This document shows positions 16,364 through 23,246 of a DNA stretch of 64,000 nt, piece after piece. This DNA comes from Candidatus Saccharibacteria bacterium UBA1050. Lineage in GTDB: Bacteria; Patescibacteriota; Saccharimonadia; Saccharimonadales; Saccharimonadaceae. The position numbers and the translations under genes were made by a program. The notes below the pieces were generated by a model. It saw only the letters and a list, made by a program, of their open reading frames with translations. It had not been told where the DNA came from and made no database searches. Location: NCBI GenBank assembly GCA_002316545.1, contig DCDR01000001.1, positions 249,692-313,691 on the forward strand, read 5' to 3'. Position 1 is the stretch's first letter. Each line of letters starts with the position of its first letter.

Positions 16364-17161
16364 ATGAAGGTTCGGGGGAAAGTAATAATCGTAACCGGTG
16401 CGGGCGGCGGAATTGGCGGCGCGCTGGTGGCACACCTATTGCAACGCGGCGCAAAAGTAGCCGCCGTAGATCTGCGCGAAGATAGTCTGCAAAAACTGAA
16501 AAGTACCGTAGACGCAAATGCCAGCCTATCACTTCATGCCATAAATATTAGCGACCGTGCGGCTGTAGAAGCATTACCTATCGGTGTACAGCAAGCGCAT
16601 GGCCAAATCGACGGCCTAATTAACTGTGCTGGGATAGTGCAGCCATTTGTACGAGTAGCCGACCTGGATTTCGACACGATCGAGCGTGTAATGAACGTGA
16701 ATTTTTACGGAACGCTATATATGGTAAAAGCATTTTTGCCTGAGCTACTGAAACGACCAGAAGCGCATATAGTCAACGTGTCGAGCATGGGCGGTTTTTT
16801 GCCAGTACCGGGCCAAAGCGTGTACGGCGCATCAAAAGCAGCCGTGAAACTACTGAGCGAAGGCTTGTATGCCGAGCTTTTGCCCACCAATGTGGGTGTA
16901 ACTACCGTATTTCCGGGTGCGACCAAGACCGATATTACCAAGAATTCTGGCGTTGATGTAAGCGCGCTTGCCGATAAAGCCAAAGACTTCCCTATGCTAG
17001 CGGCTGAAGACGCCGCCAAACTAATAGTAGACGCCATGGAGCATAGTAAGGCGCAGCTATTCACCGGCAATGACTCAAAGCTGATGAACCGACTATACAG
17101 ACTAAATCCGGTATATGCTACTAAGTTGATAACGAAACAAATGAAGTCGTTACTACAGTAG
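16364..17161 (+). CDS. Short-chain dehydrogenase/reductase (SDR)
   Basis: 265 residues, classical SDR. The cofactor loop is TGAGGGIG (11-18), followed by NCAG and the catalytic Ser (VSSM) and YxxxK (YGASK). After the YGASK there is a PGATKTD segment as in SDRs that act on lipid-like or small carbonyl substrates; the substrate cannot be told. Basic residues after the GIG motif (LQRG, DLRED) leave NAD or NADP open. Monocistronic, weak Shine-Dalgarno (GAAAG), AT-leaning codon use like the core genome. It stands between two GC-rich gene units. Confidence 0.88.
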   Translation: MKVRGKVIIVTGAGGGIGGALVAHLLQRGAKVAAVDLREDSLQKLKSTVDANASLSLHAINISDRAAVEALPIGVQQAHGQIDGLINCAGIVQPFVRVADLDFDTIERVMNVNFYGTLYMVKAFLPELLKRPEAHIVNVSSMGGFLPVPGQSVYGASKAAVKLLSEGLYAELLPTNVGVTTVFPGATKTDITKNSGVDVSALADKAKDFPMLAAEDAAKLIVDAMEHSKAQLFTGNDSKLMNRLYRLNPVYATKLITKQMKSLLQ

Positions 17162-17176
17162 TTGTATAGCACAATA

Positions 17177-17205
17177 TTGACTTTTTATACAACTTATGCT
17201 AATAT
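17177..17205 (+). promoter_or_regulatory. Sigma70-type promoter for the first HTH gene
   Basis: TTGACT (17177-17182), 17-base spacer, TAATAT (17200-17205). Confidence 0.7.
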
Positions 17206-17271
17206 ATGTATCAGGCTTCTGTTTGACCAACCCCTCACAGAGCAGTACCGCCCCGAGAAAGGTATGAGCTG

Positions 17272-17640
17272 ATGACCAACGTTTGCAAGATTCGCGAGGC
17301 TGCTGGCCTCACGATCGACCAGCTGGCCATGAAGGCTGGCGTTTCGAGCAATGTCGTGCGTGTCGCGGAGGGTCGAGACCCGAACCGCCCGTACCGCACC
17401 AGCAACGCGAGCGCCACACTTCTCGCAGCAGCCCTCAACGTCGAGGTCAACGACCTCTTCGACCCCCTGGAGCTGTCCGACCTCGGACGGCCCACCGGCA
17501 CGAAGAACGACGCGACGGGCATCGGCTGCGTCACCGCCGAGGCGATGTGTCCGGACTGCTTCATGCTCGTCCGAATCAGCGTGGGCTGCCTCGACTGCGA
17601 GGTTAAGCCCTCTCGACTTCTCGCGATGGCAGTCGCCTGA
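17272..17640 (+). CDS. XRE-family HTH regulator with Cys-rich tail, copy 1
   Basis: 122 residues. Residues 5-60 form an XRE/lambda-repressor type helix-turn-helix (IREAAGLTIDQLAMKAGVSS, then ATLLAAALNVEVNDLF). The tail carries CPDC and CLDC, a probable zinc-binding knot. It binds DNA, by inference. Its neighbour at 17807 has the same order of parts (HTH then CQGCYM...CC), and both are followed by the same 16-base CTACCCCCGAAAGGAG, so they are a tandem duplication. GC-rich codon use points to an actinobacterial or actinophage source. No target operator is recognised. Confidence 0.8.
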   Translation: MTNVCKIREAAGLTIDQLAMKAGVSSNVVRVAEGRDPNRPYRTSNASATLLAAALNVEVNDLFDPLELSDLGRPTGTKNDATGIGCVTAEAMCPDCFMLVRISVGCLDCEVKPSRLLAMAVA

Positions 17641-17642
17641 CC

Positions 17643-17658
17643 CTACCCCCGAAAGGAG
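17643..17658 (+). repeat. 16-base repeat after HTH gene 1 (second copy about 18151-18166)
   Basis: CTACCCCCGAAAGGAG follows both HTH genes and contains an AAAGGAG ribosome-binding-like core. After copy 1 comes an 18-codon ORF (17666-17722, GTG start) that reads through the terminator hairpin. Confidence 0.55.
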
Positions 17659-17682
17659 CATTCCCGTGCATCAACACGACGA

Positions 17683-17706
17683 GAGAGCCCCTCCGGGGGT
17701 TTTCTC
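17683..17706 (+). terminator. Terminator-like hairpin after HTH gene 1
   Basis: GAGA and CCCC (17683-17691) pair with GGGG and TCTC (17696-17706); four Ts sit inside the 3' arm. The CCCCC of the upstream 16-base repeat could compete for the same GGGGG, an attenuator-like option. Confidence 0.55.
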
Positions 17707-17718
17707 ATGGTTAAAATA

Positions 17719-17747
17719 TTGACAAATTTGAGTATCAGTGACATAAT
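17719..17747 (+). promoter_or_regulatory. Sigma70-type promoter for the second HTH gene
   Basis: TTGACA (17719-17724), 17-base spacer, CATAAT (17742-17747); identical boxes to the promoter at 6384. Confidence 0.75.
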
Positions 17748-17806
17748 CTGACCAAGCTTAGCGGAATCAACCCCCAGGCAGTACCCCGTGAGGAAGAAGG
17801 TCTGTT

Positions 17807-18145
17807 TTGACAACCTCGGAAAAAACCAGACTCCAGATTGCCCGTGAAGAAGCGGGGATGACAGTTCAGCAGCTGGCTACGAAGGCAGATGTGGCAGAGA
17901 CTGTCATCAGAAATGCAGAAGGTCGCCGTGCCACGCGGTTCAGGACCAACAGAGAGTGCGCCGAGAAGATCGCTACCGCACTCGGACGTCCGCTCACGGC
18001 ACTGTTCAACCCAGAACACGACATCTCGAACAAGGGCAACCCAGGCCACAACGGCCACAGGGAGCAACGTCAAGCCGAGAGCCCTGTCGAAGTCTGCCAA
18101 GGTTGCTACATGCAGCTACCCACCAGTGGCGTTTGCTGCGACTGA
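17807..18145 (+). CDS. XRE-family HTH regulator with Cys-rich tail, copy 2
   Basis: 112 residues. HTH at about residues 8-62 (IAREEAGMTVQQLATKADVA, then EKIATALGRPLTALF) and a tail with CQGCYM and CC, a likely zinc knot. It is paralogous to the gene at 17272 and probably a DNA-binding regulator. The start is a TTG with AAGAAGG six bases upstream; no ATG fits. GC-rich codon use, own AT-rich promoter. The next gene (metK) converges on it across a strong terminator. Confidence 0.78.
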   Translation: MTTSEKTRLQIAREEAGMTVQQLATKADVAETVIRNAEGRRATRFRTNRECAEKIATALGRPLTALFNPEHDISNKGNPGHNGHREQRQAESPVEVCQGCYMQLPTSGVCCD

Positions 18146-18167
18146 GCCCAACTACCCCCGAAAGGAG

Positions 18168-18208
18168 AGCGCTTCGGCGCTAGAGACCCCTTCGGGGGTT
18201 TCTCTTTT
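18168..18208. terminator. Double hairpin terminator between HTH gene 2 and metK
   Basis: AGCGC-TTCG-GCGCT (18168-18181), then AGAGACCCC-TTCG-GGGG with TTTCTCT (18182-18205) and a T-run. The stem is followed by TTTT on the plus strand, so it mainly stops the HTH transcript. Confidence 0.8.
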
Positions 18209-18215
18209 AACAAAA

Positions 18216-19184
18216 TTATTGTTCCCAGGCGAAATCACTGTGGCCGAAGTGGCCATAACGTGCTGTTTCTTCGTACATTGGCCGCTTCAAATCAAGCGCT
18301 TTGATGATGCCATTTGGTGATAAATCGTAGCCTTCGACGACTTCTTGCACGCCATCGATAGTAACAGTGGCTTCAAGCGGCTGGTCGTAGCCAATCGCAT
18401 AGGCCAAATGGCAAAATACTTCGCCTGCGCCACGGCTCTTTAGATAATCAAGAGCGATTTTGCGTGCCATGTAGGCAGCAGAACGGTCGACTTTCGATGG
18501 GTCTTTACCGCTAAAACAGCCTCCGCCAATAGGAATGCGTGGGCCGTAATTATCTACCACCAACTTGCGACCTGTGAGGCCGGCATCGGCGTCGAAGCCG
18601 CCTTGGTGCCAATCGCCCGCTGGGTTGGCGTGTACTTTGAGGTCTGCGCTTGCGGATGTGCCGCATTGCTTGGCCCATTCGCGCACGGCCACTTCTAGCT
18701 CGGCATGCGGCGCGTTTTGAAAGCTTGCTACGAGCGCGACGATTTGGCCGTCTTTTAGGGTAACCTGCGTTTTGCCATCAAATGGCCATTTGTCGTACAA
18801 AAATTGGTTGAGACCGCGAGATAATACAACTTCTAAGGGCAGGTGCTCGGGAGTGTCGCTGCAGGCGTAGCCGACCATTATTCCTTGATCCCCCGCGCCA
18901 CCAGTATCGACGCCCTGGGCGATTTCAGGGCTTTGTTTTACTAAGTGCACCGTAAGCTCAACATCGCCAGCTAGGCGCTGTACGATAGGTGGAATATCTG
19001 GATGCGACGTGCTAGTTACCTCACCCGTAATAAATACTTTGCCATGGCCTCCGACAGTTTCGACGGCTACGCGCGCATTGGCGTCTTCTGCTAAATACGC
19101 ATCTAAAATGGCGTCGGAAATTTGGTCGCACAATTTATCTGGATGTTTTGGCGACACGCTTTCAGCAGTTTTAAATTTAGTCAT
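18216..19184 (-). CDS. metK: S-adenosylmethionine synthetase
   Basis: 322 residues. Makes SAM from methionine and ATP in the cytoplasm. Visible motifs: SPKHPDKLCDQISDA near the N-terminus (ATP site), GGAGDQGIMVGYA (methionine and metal site), GGGCFSGKDPSKVDRSAAY (phosphate loop) and GYDQPLEATV. It is about 60 residues shorter than typical bacterial MetK (about 384), with shorter linkers but all active-site motifs present. Monocistronic, convergent with the HTH gene. It has AAAGGGGAG as Shine-Dalgarno, which lies within the riboswitch upstream. Confidence 0.95.
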   Translation of the reverse strand: MTKFKTAESVSPKHPDKLCDQISDAILDAYLAEDANARVAVETVGGHGKVFITGEVTSTSHPDIPPIVQRLAGDVELTVHLVKQSPEIAQGVDTGGAGDQGIMVGYACSDTPEHLPLEVVLSRGLNQFLYDKWPFDGKTQVTLKDGQIVALVASFQNAPHAELEVAVREWAKQCGTSASADLKVHANPAGDWHQGGFDADAGLTGRKLVVDNYGPRIPIGGGCFSGKDPSKVDRSAAYMARKIALDYLKSRGAGEVFCHLAYAIGYDQPLEATVTIDGVQEVVEGYDLSPNGIIKALDLKRPMYEETARYGHFGHSDFAWEQ

Positions 19185-19279
19185 ATATCTCCCCTTTCGT
19201 GGGCTGAATGGAGCACCTGCCGAATTCGGCGGTTGCTAGCGGGTCAACGAGTCAGTTCTCTCATCCGCTTCGTGATATT
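19185..19279 (-). promoter_or_regulatory. SAM-I-type riboswitch of metK
   Basis: The leader matches the SAM-I core: a kink-turn-like GAACUGACUC-GUUGACCC region, AGCAACC, a GCCGAAUUCGGC hairpin, GGUGCU and AUUCAGCCC. P1 is ATATC (19278-19274) pairing with GATAT (19189-19185), whose last base touches the ATG at 19184. P4 uses CCC/GGG of the AAAGGGG Shine-Dalgarno. Ligand binding should therefore hide the ribosome site: translational OFF by SAM, inferred from known SAM-I logic. Confidence 0.8.
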
Positions 19280-19295
19280 ACATTGATGTTCTACT

Positions 19296-19304
19296 AGTAT
19301 AGCA
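19296..19304 (-). promoter_or_regulatory. Extended -10 of metK
   Basis: TGCTATACT on the minus strand (19304 to 19296), just upstream of the riboswitch; the same extended -10 recurs at leuS and rmuC. Confidence 0.65.
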
Positions 19305-19327
19305 AACCGCCTGCTCCTCTAGCAGCC

Positions 19328-19356
19328 TTGACATGCCGTATATGCTTTAGTAAGAT
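19328..19356 (+). promoter_or_regulatory. Sigma70-type promoter of the Rpf gene
   Basis: TTGACA (19328-19333), 17-base spacer, TAAGAT (19351-19356). It predicts a 5' leader of about 135 bases with two hairpins: GTGTCTT/AAGACAC (about 19365-19401) and ACGTCC/GGACGT (about 19439-19464). Confidence 0.65.
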
Positions 19357-19498
19357 AGTATTTGTGTCTTTTTTCAGGCGGCTTCGGCCGCGCAAGACAC
19401 GACCTCTGATTTAGAAACGAAATAACAATAAAAGCACACGTCCTTTCATGAGAGACGGGGACGTATGTATTCAGAGGGGGAATAAGGAGGAACCCACG

Positions 19499-20110
19499 AT
19501 GCGAACATTCGCACCACTTGTGGTGGGAGTATTTGCTGTTGTGCTGTCTGCAGTTGCAGGCAACCCAGCGGCTGCTGCCCCACAGCATACCAACGTAACC
19601 AAGAAATCGCCTATTCGGACTGTTTATGTAGTTCGACCAGGTGATACACTCACCGCAATCGGTAAAAAGTACAAACTAAGTTACTCTCGCTTGTTTAATG
19701 CGAACCACCAGATTGCCAACCCCGACGTGATAGACGTGGGTGATAAAATTAAGATCCCGAAAGCAAGCGCAAAGTTTGCGAAGCGAGAGGTTGCCGTAAG
19801 CGCGCCTGTGGTGGTGACGGCAAGTTACACTGCTAGCGCTTCAAGCGCACCGGCTGCAGCCGCGGTTGCAAGCGGAAGTGTATGGGATCGATTGGCACAA
19901 TGCGAATCCGGCGGAAACTGGCAAATAAACACCGGCAATGGCTACTACGGTGGTTTGCAATTTACGCAAGGCACGTGGGCAGCGAATGGTGGCCAAGGTT
20001 CACCACAAAACGCCAGCCGTGAGCAACAAATTGCCGTGGCGAAAAACGTGCAAGCTTCACAAGGCTGGGGTGCCTGGCCTGCTTGTAGCAGCCAACTTGG
20101 GCTTCGCTAA
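19499..20110 (+). CDS. Secreted LysM-Rpf protein (resuscitation-promoting factor-like)
   Basis: 203 residues. A signal peptide ends near AAAA (24-27); a LysM domain follows (about 41-88: YVVRPGDTLTAIGKKYKLS), then an Ala/Ser linker, then an Rpf transglycosylase-like domain (about 126-203) with VWDRLAQCESGGNW, catalytic Glu136 and GGLQFTQGTW. C135 and C196 may form the family disulfide. Rpf enzymes cleave peptidoglycan and wake dormant Actinobacteria. Secreted by an epibiont, the enzyme could open or stimulate the host wall, or remodel its own. Start set by AAGGAGG at 19484-19490. Codon use is core-like, unlike the T4SS island beside it. Confidence 0.9.
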   Translation: MRTFAPLVVGVFAVVLSAVAGNPAAAAPQHTNVTKKSPIRTVYVVRPGDTLTAIGKKYKLSYSRLFNANHQIANPDVIDVGDKIKIPKASAKFAKREVAVSAPVVVTASYTASASSAPAAAAVASGSVWDRLAQCESGGNWQINTGNGYYGGLQFTQGTWAANGGQGSPQNASREQQIAVAKNVQASQGWGAWPACSSQLGLR

Positions 20111-20163
20111 AACTTCTAACATCTTTCTAAACCTTTAACGTTTGTTAAAACCTTAGAGAGACG

Positions 20164-20214
20164 AGCTGAGATACCCTCAACCGCTTTATGGCGGGTTGGT
20201 ATCTCAGCTTTTTG
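20164..20214. terminator. Strong terminator after the Rpf gene
   Basis: AGCTGAGATACC (20164-20175) pairs perfectly with GGTATCTCAGCT (20198-20209), followed by TTTTT. Confidence 0.9.
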
Positions 20215-20365
20215 TTTTGAGCGAGGAACTCATGTGGTTCCTCGGGCTTCGTTGAACTACTTCAACGCGCCCCAGGTTGGCCAGCGGCCGAATCTCACTC
20301 GATGGATTTCGAGAAGTTTCGACCAACTGGCCAACCCGAGCTCGTGCGATCCCACTTCGCCGCGC
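20215..20365. other. Gap with two further inverted repeats
   Basis: GAGGAAC/GTTCCTC (about 20222-20243) and a 10-base perfect pair GGTTGGCCAG (20275-20284) / CTGGCCAACC (20327-20336). It is the 3' flank of the T4SS operon. Neither hairpin is followed by a U-run in the minus direction. Confidence 0.5.
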
Positions 20366-22630
20366 TCACGGATCGACTCCGTGTTCGCGTAGTGCCGGGA
20401 AGGGATCAATGGGGTTCCCGTCGGCGTCGCGTTCCTCGTAGTGCAGGTGGACGCCGTAGGCATGGCCGGTTTCGCCGGCGATGCCGAGTTGCTGGCCGGT
20501 GCGCACAGTGTCACCGACTCTGACAGACGTTGAGCTGAGGTGCGCGTACCACAGGGTGTGGCCGTTTGAGATCTCCTCAACAACGTAGTTGCCAAAGCCG
20601 TCTGGATCCCAGCCGACCGTGATGATCTTGCCGTTGGTGGCGGCGAAGACCTTGCCACTGTTGCCCTCGGAAGGAGCGAAGTCCTCGCCCGTGTGGGCGC
20701 CAGAGGCGTAGTAGGTCTCGAGCTGACCGAAGTGATTGGTCAACACGTAGGGCTCCGCCAGCGGCAGAGTCCATGTTCCGTCAGGCTTGATGCCACTGAC
20801 GTTGTTGAAGCTGAACCGCAGGGCGCCCAGGAAGTTTGCCTTGCGGACAGGTTGAACCGTGATCTTACCATCGCTAGCGCGCGGACCGACGTAGTAGCCA
20901 AACTTGTCTGGCTGGCCAGCCTGGGTTTCTGCCGGCGGTACGAGCGAAGCGGTGATGTAGACCACTGGGTGATCAGATGCAGTTTGGTTTTGACTGATGA
21001 CTGCGTAATCTGTCACGTCGACGTCGATGGACGCATAGACGTGGTCAATACGACCCACGCCCAGTTCCTTCGTCGTCTGCATCGGGCAGCCGGTGCGCTT
21101 GCGGACGGCGTCGTAGCCGTTCACCATTGCTCCCGACTTGGTCATAATGCACCAGGTCAGGTTCTCGCGCTTACCCCCAAGAGTGGTGTTTGCCTTGTGA
21201 GGAGCGGTGACCACTTGATATCCGGAGTTGAAGTCTCCGGTGAAGAACGCTGTTTCGCCGGCGGCGACCAGTGCGTCCATATCGCGGGCGTGTTGCTCGG
21301 CATCGCGCTTCCGCAGATCGGCATTCTTCTTCTTCGTAGGGTCGTGCGTGTTGGCTACGGAGAATTTTCGCCCGGTAGAGATCTGCCGGAACTTGACCAG
21401 CGGGATATCCCGAGGCATCCTTTCACCGGCGAAGTAGTACGGCATCGGGAGAGATCCACTCTCGCCCCGAATGAGTTCTACCTGCGTGGTGTCGTAGATG
21501 ATCGAGTTCTGACTGTTCGGCAGGTCATCCTGCTTCGAGTCGTAGTAGATCGGCTCCTCAGGCCAGATCGCCCAGTTCTTGCCGAGCTCCTCCATGAGGA
21601 CAGTGCGCTGGTTTCGCTGCAGCTCTTGCAAGCCGACTACACTGAACCGGTTCCCGACAATCAGCCGAGCGGCGTCGACGATGCGGTTTGGGCCAGAATT
21701 CTCTCCCGTAGCCGCAGTGTGGCTGGAGCCGAGCACGTTGTACGAGGCAATCTTCAGCTCAAGAAGCGAGCTTCCGATGTAGATGCCAGTCTGGGTTGGA
21801 TTGTCTTCACTTCCCCAGAACAACACATCGCCTCGTTCGAGTGAACCAATGCCACTCGCGGGTATGAACTTGACTTCGACACCAGCTTCGGCGTCGCCTT
21901 CAAATTCGTACAGCTTGGCAATCTCAGCCGGAATGCTGATGCCCTGCGTCGCAAACATCGCGGAAACGAAGCTCGCGCCGTCGGCCGGCAGCGTCCAGGT
22001 GTAGCTATCTCCATCGTGCGAAATCGCTTCGTTCACGATTTCGCTGAGGATATCCACGGTGTCGCATCTGCCCGAGCTACTTTCGCTCGTGTAGGCTTCA
22101 ACGATTGCCGTGGCTTCCTTCAGATGCGTAGCATACGCATCAGGGTACCCAGAGTGTTGCACGGCTTGCGCCGCATCCCCAGGCTCCATGTCTTCCCAGC
22201 CATCGATGTCGGTGAGACCGGCCTGTCCGGCCTGCCCTCCGAAGAAGAACATCTCTGTCGACTTCTCGGGGTCATGACGGTCAGTGTACGGCCCCCACGC
22301 TTCGATTTGCTGGAACAACCCTATACTCGTGCTACCGGGGTAGCCGTAGTCGAGGTTTTCAAGAGTGGACTCTTGAATAGCTGTCATGATGGCGACGACC
22401 ATGGCTTTCACCGGAAGATCGTTCGCCTCTGCTACTTGCATGATGGTCTCGGCGTTGTCGCGCTGAGACGCAGACATGCGCACACCCTTGACGGTGAGCG
22501 CTGCCGGGTTAGTCGTACTCGGGCTGACACAAGGAGATTCGGGCTCCTTCATCAGTCCGACGCACGTCGCTAGAACCAGCAACAGCGTGAGGATCATCAT
22601 GCCGAGAACAATTCGCCTCAGTGAACGCAT
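20366..22630 (-). CDS. Four-domain secreted protein: lysozyme-like, dead NlpC/P60-like, EEP nuclease-like, LytM peptidase
   Basis: 754 residues. Signal peptide or anchor (5-27); lysozyme-like transglycosylase domain (about 50-185) with IQEST (candidate catalytic Glu87), NLDYG and GLFQQ; an NlpC/P60-like segment (about 190-288) in which the expected DCSG is DGAS and the expected HVGIY is QTGIY, so Cys and His are missing; an endonuclease/exonuclease/phosphatase (EEP) domain (about 291-560) with ASYNVLG, LQELQ, DFNSG, DHVY and SDHP; and a C-terminal M23 LytM domain (about 630-754) with HTGED and HLHY, both zinc motifs present. It probably serves as the VirB1-like wall-opening protein of the T4SS. 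The nuclease- or phosphatase-like middle is unexpected there. GC-rich. Confidence 0.8.
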   Translation of the reverse strand: MRSLRRIVLGMMILTLLLVLATCVGLMKEPESPCVSPSTTNPAALTVKGVRMSASQRDNAETIMQVAEANDLPVKAMVVAIMTAIQESTLENLDYGYPGSTSIGLFQQIEAWGPYTDRHDPEKSTEMFFFGGQAGQAGLTDIDGWEDMEPGDAAQAVQHSGYPDAYATHLKEATAIVEAYTSESSSGRCDTVDILSEIVNEAISHDGDSYTWTLPADGASFVSAMFATQGISIPAEIAKLYEFEGDAEAGVEVKFIPASGIGSLERGDVLFWGSEDNPTQTGIYIGSSLLELKIASYNVLGSSHTAATGENSGPNRIVDAARLIVGNRFSVVGLQELQRNQRTVLMEELGKNWAIWPEEPIYYDSKQDDLPNSQNSIIYDTTQVELIRGESGSLPMPYYFAGERMPRDIPLVKFRQISTGRKFSVANTHDPTKKKNADLRKRDAEQHARDMDALVAAGETAFFTGDFNSGYQVVTAPHKANTTLGGKRENLTWCIMTKSGAMVNGYDAVRKRTGCPMQTTKELGVGRIDHVYASIDVDVTDYAVISQNQTASDHPVVYITASLVPPAETQAGQPDKFGYYVGPRASDGKITVQPVRKANFLGALRFSFNNVSGIKPDGTWTLPLAEPYVLTNHFGQLETYYASGAHTGEDFAPSEGNSGKVFAATNGKIITVGWDPDGFGNYVVEEISNGHTLWYAHLSSTSVRVGDTVRTGQQLGIAGETGHAYGVHLHYEERDADGNPIDPFPALREHGVDP

Positions 22631-22670
22631 CTGGAGCCCACCTCCTCTCGTGTAGGGTTGGCCGGTGGGG

Positions 22671-23246
22671 TCAGTTGAGCGCGTCGACGAGCCAGCGACC
22701 GCCTTGCCACTTCAGGTCGAGGACGACCGTCATGGTGTACGGACGCTCTTTCGTTCCGTTCGCTTCGCCTTCCACGGTGACCTCTGTCACGAGAGCCACG
22801 TGTTCCATGTCGATACCGACGTCGGTCGGAGGGATGTAGACCGTGGCCGTGATCACTCCGTTGTTCTGTCGCACCCACTCGTCGCTCTCGGTCGAGAACG
22901 ACGGTAAGAATGACTGCAGGAACGCGTCCGTCACCAGCGGGTTCTTCTGGTTTGTCAGGCGACGAGCCAGCTTCTCCTGCGTTGACGAAGCATCGCGGTA
23001 GTAGTACGTCTGGACAAACTGGTCCACAAGTGGGCCAATCTTGCCGTAGCGTTCGCTTAGGTCGTCTTGCGTAACCGGGGGCGATGTCTGAACCGAGGTT
23101 GGGCTCGGCTTCGGGGCGCTGGGCGTCGGGTCATCGTCTGAACCGCTCGTGACGAGCAGCCAGATGACAACCGCAGCGATACCGGCGACCACGAGTGTGA
23201 GCACCACGTCGGTGACTCGAATTCGCACGGGACGCTGGCGGTTCAT
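22671..23246 (-). CDS. TcpC/VirB8-like T4SS protein
   Basis: 191 residues: a short basic N-terminus, one transmembrane helix (about 12-32), a Pro/Ser linker, then an NTF2-like domain (about 60-191) with FVQTYYYRDASS and a WQGGRWLVDALN ending. This is the plan of TcpC/VirB8 proteins, which link the inner-membrane channel to its cell-wall side. Assignment rests on topology and position. Its ATG overlaps the VirB4-like stop (ATGA), showing a tight operon. GC-rich codons. Confidence 0.7.
   Translation of the reverse strand: MNRQRPVRIRVTDVVLTLVVAGIAAVVIWLLVTSGSDDDPTPSAPKPSPTSVQTSPPVTQDDLSERYGKIGPLVDQFVQTYYYRDASSTQEKLARRLTNQKNPLVTDAFLQSFLPSFSTESDEWVRQNNGVITATVYIPPTDVGIDMEHVALVTEVTVEGEANGTKERPYTMTVVLDLKWQGGRWLVDALN

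Noticed and set aside
18216..19184. Truncation of metK because of its short length
   Set aside because: All active-site motifs and both ends are present; the shorter length looks like a lineage trait.
19357..19498. c-di-AMP (ydaO-type) riboswitch in the rpf leader
   Set aside because: Such switches precede rpf genes in Actinobacteria, but I could not find the conserved core; only simple hairpins are seen.
20693..21844. 383-codon plus-strand frame opposite the four-domain hydrolase
   Set aside because: GC-rich genes leave long open frames on the other strand; it shows no domain or ribosome site, and the minus-strand protein is well supported.
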